From Planctomycetota bacterium (GTDB lineage: Bacteria; Planctomycetota; Phycisphaerae; FEN-1346; JAACEH01), in NCBI GenBank assembly GCA_016935955.1, contig JAFGPY010000221.1, positions 1 to 13,581 on the forward strand: a DNA stretch of 13,581 nucleotides. The letters are read 5' to 3'. Within the stretch, counting starts at the first letter, position 1; the number at the start of each line of letters is the position of its first letter. A model generated the notes under the pieces. It was not told where the DNA came from. It searched no databases and saw only the letters and a list, made by a program, of their open reading frames with translations. Shown in pieces: positions 6,850 through 12,570 of the stretch. A program made the translations under genes and the position numbers.

Positions 6850-7521
6850 ATGTCGATGGATCCCTTCGAGAAACCCTCGGAAGAAATGCAACCGTTGCCC
6901 AAGCAGGGCATGAGCACCGGAAGCAAAGTGCTGCTGATCTTGGGAATCGTCTTCGGGGGCCTCTTCCTGCTTTGCTGTGGCGGCGTGGTCGTGTTCATGT
7001 TGTACATGAGGCAGTATGCGGCCGACAACTTCAGCGAGGACCCCGTCCGAGTAGTGGAGGTCACCGATACGGTCACGCAGATCGACGTACCCGAGGGCCT
7101 CGACCCGACCGTGTCGATGAACATGAAGATCCCCTTCTCCGATCAGAGCGTCATGGTCATGGTGTTCTACGCCGACAAGGACACGCAGAGCGTGTTGTGC
7201 CTGATCTCGATGGGCGAGGCGTTCGGCCCGCAGAACCAGCAGCAGATGCGGCAATCGCTCGATCAGCAGCTTCGGGCACAGGGATTCGGCGACCAGGAAG
7301 ACATCGTCATCGAGGAGTCGCGAGAGCTGGAGCTGGAGATTCGCGGCCAGCCGGTCACGTTCACCATCGCCAAGGGGACGGGCAGAAACTCGCAGACCGC
7401 GCGGATCCAGGCCAACGGCGTCTTCGAGGGTGAGCAAGGCCCGGTGATGCTGGTCTTCGAGGGCGACGCGGAGACGTATCCGGAAGAGACCGTCGTCAAG
7501 ATGCTCGAGTCGATCGAGTAG
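6850..7521 (+). CDS. Single-pass membrane protein of unknown function
   Basis: I do not recognise the family. The product has 223 residues; ATG at 6850 has GGAAAGGA (6835-6842) seven bases upstream. Residues 1-26 are a short cytoplasmic stretch rich in Met, Pro, Glu and Lys; 27-53 form one strong transmembrane helix (VLLILGIVFGGLFLLCCGGVV); the remaining 170 residues are acidic, without cysteine clusters or catalytic motifs, and are probably outside the membrane (N-in topology by the positive-inside rule). The C-terminal part alternates short strands (IDVPEGLDP, ELEIRGQPVTFTIAKG, GPVMLVFEGDAETYPEE, VVKMLESIE), suggesting a compact beta-rich domain. Similar 'helix plus small beta domain' hypotheticals are frequent in planctomycetes. 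It has its own promoter and no obvious operon partner, and ends 12 bases before the convergent gene. Confidence 0.85.
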   Translation: MSMDPFEKPSEEMQPLPKQGMSTGSKVLLILGIVFGGLFLLCCGGVVVFMLYMRQYAADNFSEDPVRVVEVTDTVTQIDVPEGLDPTVSMNMKIPFSDQSVMVMVFYADKDTQSVLCLISMGEAFGPQNQQQMRQSLDQQLRAQGFGDQEDIVIEESRELELEIRGQPVTFTIAKGTGRNSQTARIQANGVFEGEQGPVMLVFEGDAETYPEETVVKMLESIE

Positions 7522-7533
7522 TGCCCTGCCTCC

Positions 7534-7971
7534 TCAATGCCCCAGCACCTCGCGGATCCGCGCGGCCGCGGACCCGTTCTGCAGGGCGGCTGCAAACTGA
7601 TCTTCGTCCTCGTAGATCGCGTGGCTGAGAAATCTCACGGCCCAGTTGTGCTTCAGCGGGCTGATCGTGATCACGGCCGCGCCGTGCTGGTGGGCTTCCC
7701 ACATCTCGATGGCCGTGCCCATCGACGCCTCGGGCACGAAGGCCAGCAGCACGTCGACCCGGCGGCACATGACGTTGTGGCCGAAAAACACCTCTCGCCC
7801 CGTGACGTCGTCGTAGAAGACCGATTCGCCGTGCTCCGCCCGGGGATCGTAAATCTCGGCCTGGGGAAAATGGACCGCCAGCAGCCCCTTGATCCGCTCG
7901 CGGTAGTCCTGGTCGTGGACCAGCGGCTCGACGTGGGAACCTTGGATAATGCCGGCCAGAAAGAAACGCAT
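7534..7971 (-). CDS. Nucleoside 2-deoxyribosyltransferase-like protein
   Basis: A 145-residue cytoplasmic protein. ATG at 7971 has a strong AGGAGG site (plus 7982-7987) ten bases upstream. The fold pattern is that of the nucleoside 2-deoxyribosyltransferase superfamily: N-terminal strand MRFFLAGIIQGS (1-12), an acidic middle (IYDPRAEHGES, 40-50), then RVDVLLAFVPEASMGTAIEMWEAHQHG (71-97), which matches the family's 'D-x-hydrophobic ... GTA-x-E' block with Glu89 in the usual nucleophile position, and a strand VITISPL (100-106). Family members transfer deoxyribose between bases or hydrolyse nucleotides, but many short homologues are uncharacterised, and the substrate cannot be told here. It overlaps nothing, converges with the hypothetical gene and diverges from the M20 peptidase gene across 107 bases that hold a symmetric -10 element. 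Confidence 0.8.
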   Translation of the reverse strand: MRFFLAGIIQGSHVEPLVHDQDYRERIKGLLAVHFPQAEIYDPRAEHGESVFYDDVTGREVFFGHNVMCRRVDVLLAFVPEASMGTAIEMWEAHQHGAAVITISPLKHNWAVRFLSHAIYEDEDQFAAALQNGSAAARIREVLGH

Positions 7972-8003
7972 CGGATTCGGGCCTCCTGGTGCCTCGGGGT
8001 CGA

Positions 8004-8020
8004 CCCGCTATAATAGCGGG
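8004..8020. promoter_or_regulatory. Palindromic -10 region in a divergent intergenic gap
   Basis: CCCGCTATAATAGCGGG is a 7-bp perfect inverted repeat around TAA. It contains a perfect TATAAT on the plus strand (8009-8014) and TATTAT (five of six) on the minus strand at the same place. It lies between two divergent genes, 65 bases before the ATG at 8079 and 38 bases before the ATG at 7971. No convincing -35 was found on either strand. Confidence 0.5.
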
Positions 8021-8078
8021 ACGATCGCCATAGGGCGAGCCCCGCAACGTCCCATCGCCCCCTCGCCATTCAGACACC

Positions 8079-9269
8079 ATGAAGAAGAACAACGCGACGA
8101 GTAAGGGTGAGACCTCCCGGGCCGAACGGCTGGTGATGAAGCTGTTGGCGCTGCCCGGCCGCAGCGGGCAGGAACGCCCCGTGATGGAGTTCATCGAAAA
8201 GCAGCTCCGCCGGGCCGGGGCGCCGGCGGCGGCGATCCAATTCGACCGGGCCCATCGCCGCAGCGTCCATGGCGGCGAGGTGGGCAACCTGGTCTGCAAG
8301 CTGCCGGGCACCCTCCGCGGCCCGCGGCGGATGCTGATGGCCCACGTCGATACCGTGCCGCTCTGCCAGGGGGCCCGACCCGTGCGCCGCGGCCGATGGA
8401 TCGTGCCGGCCGAGAAGCGCACCGCCCTGGGCGCCGACGATCGCGCGGGCACGGCGGTCGTCTTGTGGACGGCCCTGGAGGTTCTCGGTGGCCGGCTGCC
8501 GCACCCGCCGCTGACGCTGCTGTGGACCGTCCAGGAAGAGACCGGTCTGCACGGCGCGCGGCACGCCCGGCTGGGAATGTTGGGCAGGCCGCGGCTGGCC
8601 TTCAATTTCGACGGCGGCGCGGCCGAGAAGCTCACCGTCGGCGCCACCGGCGGCTATCGCATGGACATCCACGTCACCGGCATCGCCAGCCACGCCGGCG
8701 GCGCGCCGGAGGACGGGGTCAACGCCATCACCGTCGCCTCGGTGGCCATTGCCGAGCTGCACCGGGAGGGCTGGCTGGGGAAAATCGACAAGCACCAGCG
8801 GCAGGGCACGGCCAACGTGGGCGTGATCCACGCCGGCGACGCCACCAACGTGGTCACCCCGCTGGCCGAGTTGAGGGCCGAAGCCCGCAGCCACAACCCG
8901 GCTTTCCGCCGGCGCATCGTCCGCGCGATCGAGCGGGCCTTCGTCAAGGCGGCCCACAACGTGCGGAATCGAGAGGGCGTCCACGGCGACGTGCGCTTCG
9001 ACGGACGGCTCGACTACGAGGCCTTCAAGCTGGCCGACGACGAGCCGTGCATCCTGGCGGCCGAAGCGGCGATCCGCCGCTTGGGCGGCAAGCCGGTCCG
9101 AGCGATCTCCGACGGAGGGCTGGACGCCAACTGGATGACCGCCCGGGGAATTCCCACGGTCTCGCTCGGCTGTGGCCAGGTCAACGCCCACACGGCCGGC
9201 GAGCGGATGGATCTCGGCGAGTTCCACCGCGCCTGCCGCATCGCCCTGCGGCTGGCCACCGACGTCTGA
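8079..9269 (+). CDS. M20-family zinc metallopeptidase, PepT-like
   Basis: A 396-residue cytoplasmic two-zinc aminopeptidase or aminoacylase of the M20 family, nearest in pattern to tripeptidase T and relatives. There is no signal peptide. All active-site residues are visible: His89 and Asp91 in MAHVDTVPL, bridging Asp120 in GADDRAGTA, general base Glu153 and ligand Glu154 in QEETGLHGA, ligand Asp178 in NFDGG, dimerisation-domain His205 in SHAGGAPEDGVNA, and ligand His371 in GQVNAHTAGERM. SDGGLDANWMTARGIPTV (344-361) is a typical PepT-like block. The length fits the family. The start at 8079 lacks a good Shine-Dalgarno sequence, so it relies on the start of family similarity (AERLVMKLLALPGRSGQE, 15-32). 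Substrate is not determined; small-peptide hydrolysis is the default inference. It is transcribed alone, divergently from the deoxyribosyltransferase-like gene. Confidence 0.93.
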   Translation: MKKNNATSKGETSRAERLVMKLLALPGRSGQERPVMEFIEKQLRRAGAPAAAIQFDRAHRRSVHGGEVGNLVCKLPGTLRGPRRMLMAHVDTVPLCQGARPVRRGRWIVPAEKRTALGADDRAGTAVVLWTALEVLGGRLPHPPLTLLWTVQEETGLHGARHARLGMLGRPRLAFNFDGGAAEKLTVGATGGYRMDIHVTGIASHAGGAPEDGVNAITVASVAIAELHREGWLGKIDKHQRQGTANVGVIHAGDATNVVTPLAELRAEARSHNPAFRRRIVRAIERAFVKAAHNVRNREGVHGDVRFDGRLDYEAFKLADDEPCILAAEAAIRRLGGKPVRAISDGGLDANWMTARGIPTVSLGCGQVNAHTAGERMDLGEFHRACRIALRLATDV

Positions 9270-9359
9270 GCCTGCCCGAAAAGCTCCCGCAACTATCCCC
9301 GCCGACGCCGCCGGCCGGTCGTTTCACCCCGATTTCGCCTTTTGCGGCCAAGACGTTCG

Positions 9360-9376
9360 CCGGGCTGCTTGCCCGG
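9360..9376 (+). terminator. Short GC hairpin upstream of the inverted-repeat element
   Basis: CCGGGC-TGCTT-GCCCGG is a perfect 6-bp stem with a five-base loop, 91 bases after the peptidase stop codon. It is followed by G-rich sequence and not T-rich, so it is only a possible terminator. Its TTGCCC also forms a candidate -35 with TATAAC at 9393-9398 (18-base spacer). Confidence 0.25.
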
Positions 9377-9390
9377 GGGGTGGGTGCTTG

Positions 9391-9650
9391 GGTATAACAT
9401 GGTCTGCACTTTCTGAAAAAACGGCACTTAGGCCTAGATGAAAGAGGAAAGGCGCGCAGCGGCGTTGCTCTTTCATGGCGTTTTCCCCCGCGTCAGGCCC
9501 TGCTGGCGGGTTGTCGAAGAATCATGGTTCCGATGGCAGGGCACGCAGCGATACGAAGTCGAAATTGAAGGAAACGCGGCTACGCCGCCTTTCCCCCAAT
9601 TTGTAGGCCCAAGTGCCGTTTTTTCAGAGAGTGCAGACATGGTCCATACC
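9391..9650. mobile_element. MITE-like inverted-repeat element (about 260 bp, no transposase)
   Basis: This fills most of the 412-base gap between the peptidase and transporter genes. Left arm 9391-9436 and right arm 9604-9650 are inverted repeats: the inner 34 bases (9403-9436 against 9604-9637) match at 32 positions, including CTGAAAAAACGGCACTT, and the outermost five bases (GGTAT...ATACC) also match, with a poorly matched stretch between. Two further hairpins lie inside: ATGAAAGAG (9438-9446) with CTCTTTCAT (9468-9476), and a 19-bp arm at 9562-9580 pairing at 16 positions with 9584-9602 around a TAC loop. The interior has no credible coding capacity, and its AT-rich patches differ from the neighbouring genes. 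No target-site duplication is evident. It resembles a non-autonomous transposable element or a large structured repeat; its right edge is 31 bases before the transporter start, so it forms part of that gene's upstream region. Confidence 0.7.
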
Positions 9651-9681
9651 AGCCGGCAAAACCAATCGAGGGCCCAGCAAA

Positions 9682-10710
9682 ATGTTCGTAGTCCAAAGTT
9701 ACGCGGTGGCCGTGGTCTTCTGTGTGATCACGATGTTGTGTTGGGGCTCCTGGGCCAACACCCAGAAGCTGGCGGGCAAGCGCTGGCGATTCGAGCTGTT
9801 CTATTGGGACTACGTCTTCGGCGTGCTGCTGATGGCGCTGATTTTCGCCTTCACGCTGGGTAGCCAGGGTGATTACGGCCGGGGATTCATCGAAGACGTC
9901 CGGCAGGCCGAAATCGCCAACATCGGCCGGGCGCTGCTCGGCGGCGTGATCTTCAACGCCGCCAACATCCTCCTGGTCGCGGCCATCGCCATCGCCGGCA
10001 TGTCGGTGGCGTTTCCGGTGGGCATCGGCCTGGCGTTGGTGTTGGGCGTCATCGTCAACTACGTGGGCAAACAGGAAGGCAATCCGTGGGTACTCTTCCT
10101 CGGTGTGGCCCTGGTCACCGCGGCCATCATCCTCGACGCCCTGGCCTACCGCAAGCTGCCCGGCCAGAGCAAAGGCGCCGGTGCCAAGGGGCTCATCCTC
10201 TCGGTCCTCTGCGGCGTGATGATGGGCTTCTTCTACAAGTTCGTCGCGGACTCGATGGTCGAACTGTTTCGCGACGGCAAACTGGTCCCCACCGACGACC
10301 CGGTCAACGTCGGCCGCCTGGGACCCTACGCCGCGATGGTCCTTTTCTCGCTGGGCATCCTGCTGAGCAACTTCCTCTTCAATACGGCCATCATGCTCAA
10401 ACCCTTCACCGGCGACCCCGTGCCGCTGGGCGACTACTTCAAGGGCACCCTGCAGGATCACGTCTGGGGCGTGGTCGGCGGCATGATCTGGGCCGTGGGC
10501 ATGACCTTCAGCATCATCGCCGCCGGTCCGGCCACCTTCGCCATCGCCTACGGCCTTGGCCAGGGTGCTACCTTGGTCGCCGCCATCTGGGGCGTCTTTA
10601 TCTGGAAAGAGTTTCGCGAGGCGCCGCCGGGAACCAATCGCCTGCTGGGGCTGATGTTCCTCGGCTACGTCGTCGGCTTGGCGCTGGTGATCGTCGCGCG
10701 GGTATTGTGA
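9682..10710 (+). CDS. GRP/ureide-permease-type ten-helix transporter, probable sugar (ribose?) uptake
   Basis: A 342-residue inner-membrane protein of the drug/metabolite transporter superfamily, in the glucose/ribose porter and RhaT/ureide permease branch. ATG at 9682 follows GAGGG (9668-9672); an upstream in-frame GTG at 9613 lies inside the inverted repeat and is rejected. Ten hydrophobic helices can be placed at about 4-24, 42-60, 82-104, 107-128, 134-154, 169-186, 214-238, 258-281, 284-307 and 321-341, arranged as two five-helix halves. Landmarks: ITMLCWGSWANTQKLAGKRWRFELFYWDY (16-44), FNAANILLVAAIAIAGMSVAFPVGIGLALVLG (91-122), AYGLGQGATLVAAIWGVFIWKEF (289-311). The N-terminal WGSWANTQKL block is what I associate with ureide-permease-like proteins. 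Ribokinase follows after 82 bases on the same strand, so ribose or a nucleoside-derived sugar is the likely substrate; purine-breakdown products such as allantoin are an alternative from the family name. Confidence 0.88.
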   Translation: MFVVQSYAVAVVFCVITMLCWGSWANTQKLAGKRWRFELFYWDYVFGVLLMALIFAFTLGSQGDYGRGFIEDVRQAEIANIGRALLGGVIFNAANILLVAAIAIAGMSVAFPVGIGLALVLGVIVNYVGKQEGNPWVLFLGVALVTAAIILDALAYRKLPGQSKGAGAKGLILSVLCGVMMGFFYKFVADSMVELFRDGKLVPTDDPVNVGRLGPYAAMVLFSLGILLSNFLFNTAIMLKPFTGDPVPLGDYFKGTLQDHVWGVVGGMIWAVGMTFSIIAAGPATFAIAYGLGQGATLVAAIWGVFIWKEFREAPPGTNRLLGLMFLGYVVGLALVIVARVL

Positions 10711-10792
10711 CGCGAGGAACCGTCGCGGCCGTCTCCAACAGGCCCCAATGGTTCACTTGCCAGTCCGTAAACCAACAGTAGGACAGAAAAAC

Positions 10793-11728
10793 ATGAGCGC
10801 ACCTCGCATCGTGGTGGTCGGCAGCTCGAACACCGACATGGTCGTCAAATCGCGGCGGATTCCCGTGCCCGGCGAGACCGTCACCGGCGGGACCTTCGTC
10901 ATGGCCCCCGGCGGCAAGGGGGCCAACCAGGCCGTGGCCGCCGCCCGGCTCGGGGCCGAGGTGACCTTCGTCGCCAAGACCGGGACCGATATGTTCGGCG
11001 ACCAGGCGATCGAAGGCTACCGCAAGGAGGGCATCGTCACCGACTGGATCCTCCGCGACCCCCGCAACCATACCGGCGTGGCGTTGATCCTGGTCGACGA
11101 CGCCGGCGAGAACCTGATCTCCGTGGCCTCGGGCGCCAACCACGCCCTGACACCGGACGACGTCGGCCGGGCGGCCGAGCCGATCGGCAACGCCGAGCTG
11201 CTCATGCTCCAGTTGGAGATTCCCTTCGACGCGGTCGAATGTGCGGCCCGGCTGGCGGCCGAGGCGGGCGTGCCGGTCGTCCTCGACCCCGCGCCGGCAC
11301 CCGACGCCCCGCTGCCGCGCGAGTTGATGCGGCACGTGACGTATCTGACGCCCAACGAATCGGAGGCCCAGCGGCTGACCGGCGTGGAAGTCCGCGACGA
11401 AAGCTCCGCCCGGGCGGCCGCCGAAAAACTGCTGGCCGACGGGGCCCGTCATGTGATCGTGACCCTGGGCGCCCAAGGGGCGCTGGTCGCCGGCCCGGCC
11501 CGGGCCGTGCTGATCCCCAGCCGTCCGGTCGACGCCCGCGACAGCACGGCCGCCGGCGACGCCTTCAACGGCGGGCTGGCCGTGGCGCTGGCCCGCGGGC
11601 TGGAGCTCGAGGACGCCGTGCGGCAAGCGAGCCTGGTGGGGGCCCTCTCGGCCACGCGACTCGGCGCCCAGCCTTCGCTGCCGACCGAGGAGGAATTGCG
11701 GCGTTTCGCGGAGCAAACTGTCGATTGA
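10793..11728 (+). CDS. rbsK: Ribokinase (PfkB family)
   Basis: Cytoplasmic kinase forming ribose 5-phosphate from ribose and ATP, 311 residues (E. coli RbsK has 309). ATG at 10793 is preceded by AGGA at 10780-10783; an upstream in-frame start at 10748 would add 15 unrelated residues. Sequence landmarks: GSSNTDMV (10-17), PGETVTGGTFVMAPGGKGANQAVAAARLGA (26-55, the PfkB N-terminal signature region), GTDMFGD (64-70), NHTGVALILVDDAGENLISVASGAN (92-116), LDPAPAP (164-170), TPNESEAQRLTG (186-197), VTLGAQGAL (223-231) and DSTAAGDAFNGGLAVAL (250-266), with Asp256 as the catalytic base in the position of E. coli Asp255. These favour ribokinase over other PfkB sugar kinases, though related pentose or nucleoside kinases cannot be excluded. 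It is probably co-transcribed with the transporter upstream. No LacI-type regulator gene is present in the window. Confidence 0.93.
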   Translation: MSAPRIVVVGSSNTDMVVKSRRIPVPGETVTGGTFVMAPGGKGANQAVAAARLGAEVTFVAKTGTDMFGDQAIEGYRKEGIVTDWILRDPRNHTGVALILVDDAGENLISVASGANHALTPDDVGRAAEPIGNAELLMLQLEIPFDAVECAARLAAEAGVPVVLDPAPAPDAPLPRELMRHVTYLTPNESEAQRLTGVEVRDESSARAAAEKLLADGARHVIVTLGAQGALVAGPARAVLIPSRPVDARDSTAAGDAFNGGLAVALARGLELEDAVRQASLVGALSATRLGAQPSLPTEEELRRFAEQTVD

Positions 11729-11730
11729 CA

Positions 11731-11800
11731 CCAAAGGGCGAGCCGGGCAACCGGACTCACGAGAACCGTAGCACTTCCGCCACCCTTTGGCTGAAGTGTT
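11731..11800. repeat. Interleaved inverted repeats after ribokinase
   Basis: CCAAAGGG (11731-11738) pairs with CCCTTTGG (11783-11790), and AGCACTTC (11770-11777) pairs with GAAGTGTT (11793-11800, one G-T pair). The two pairings interleave, so in RNA they would form a pseudoknot or compete. They fill the gap before the next ribosome site. A terminator or leader role is possible; no T-run is present. Confidence 0.3.
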
Positions 11801-11822
11801 ACCAGAAGCAGAGGAAGTCCCC

Positions 11823-12434
11823 ATGGCGCCGAACCCGCTACGGCAAATCCTCGACACGATCACGGGCCTGACCGGCGCCGCGCTGGCCGCCGTGATCCTG
11901 GCGGCGATCGTGCTGGTGTTGGTGCTGATCGTCTGGCGCGTGCTCAGCGGCCGACGCCGCGGCGAGCCCGAGCGGCGGCTCGATCTGAACATCGACGTGA
12001 TGGCCCTGGGCACGCACGACGCGCCGATCGGCGGCCCGGTGCTGGAGTTCTACAACGTGCCGGTGCGCCTGGCGGCGGTGGTGGTGGCGCCGGCCGGTCG
12101 GGTCCGCCCGTTGCCCGACGCGTTGGACGACGTCTTCGACGCCATCGTGCCGGGGATGGCCCGCGTCGTGGCGATCCACCGCCCGGTCGTCCGCCGCTGG
12201 CCGCCGCAACTCAGCGCCAAGGGCTTCGCCCACATGTTCTTCCAGCACGTCCGCCTTCCCGGCGAGGGCGGCAAGGGCACGCCCTGGTCGTCGGCCGCCG
12301 GACTGCTGAAGATCGAAGGCCAACCGTTGATGGCCGGGCTGGTTCTGCGGACCGAGTCGCCCAGCAGCCACGGCCAGGAGATCGTCCAGAAGGAGGAGCA
12401 GTGGCTGAGCATGCTGCGGGTCAAAGGGGCCTAG
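11823..12434 (+). CDS. Single-pass membrane-anchored protein of unknown function
   Basis: I do not recognise the family. ATG at 11823 has GAGGAAG (11811-11817) five bases upstream; an in-frame TTG at 11787 would add 12 residues and lies inside an inverted repeat. The product has 203 residues. One strong transmembrane helix occupies about 18-41 (GAALAAVILAAIVLVLVLIVW), followed at once by a basic stop-transfer patch (SGRRRGEPERR, 42-52), which puts the remaining 150 residues in the cytoplasm. That domain starts with a strand-rich block (LDLNIDVMALG, GPVLEFYNVPVRLAAVVVAPAGR) and contains RPLPDALDDVFDAIVPGMARVV and HRPVVRRWPPQLSAKGFAHMFFQHVRLPGEGGKGTPWSSAAGLLKIEGQPLMAGLVLR. No catalytic motif is obvious. 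The gene lies between ribokinase and glycerate kinase on the same strand but has its own ribosome site and a 94-base gap upstream, so a functional link is uncertain. Confidence 0.85.
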   Translation: MAPNPLRQILDTITGLTGAALAAVILAAIVLVLVLIVWRVLSGRRRGEPERRLDLNIDVMALGTHDAPIGGPVLEFYNVPVRLAAVVVAPAGRVRPLPDALDDVFDAIVPGMARVVAIHRPVVRRWPPQLSAKGFAHMFFQHVRLPGEGGKGTPWSSAAGLLKIEGQPLMAGLVLRTESPSSHGQEIVQKEEQWLSMLRVKGA

Positions 12435-12461
12435 CGCTCTGTCAAACCCTGTAATTGGGTG

Positions 12462-12540
12462 GCTTCGGGCATCGTAACCCGAAGCGTAAGCAAGGAAGAA
12501 CGCGGAATCCGCCGCATCTGTCGCTCACGCTTCGGGTTAC
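12462..12540. repeat. REP-like palindromic intergenic repeat
   Basis: GTAACCCGAAGCGTAAGC (12474-12491) and GCTCACGCTTCGGGTTAC (12523-12540) are 18-bp inverted repeats with one mismatch, enclosing a smaller palindrome GCGGAATCCGC (12502-12512). A third arm, GCTTCGGG (12462-12469), can pair perfectly with CCCGAAGC (12478-12485), so two hairpins are mutually exclusive. Read as codons the arms give NPKRKQG and LTLRV, strings I recall from many spurious short planctomycete proteins, which suggests a dispersed repeat family. It sits between the hypothetical gene and glycerate kinase. Confidence 0.65.
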
Positions 12541-12570
12541 TATCCTCGGTACTCAACCCCATTTCCCACC

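Noticed and set aside
9438..9863. Open frame of 141 codons starting in the inverted-repeat element and running into the transporter gene
   Set aside because: It crosses an inverted-repeat arm and then runs out of frame over the transporter; no motif, no ribosome site, no transposase-like residues.
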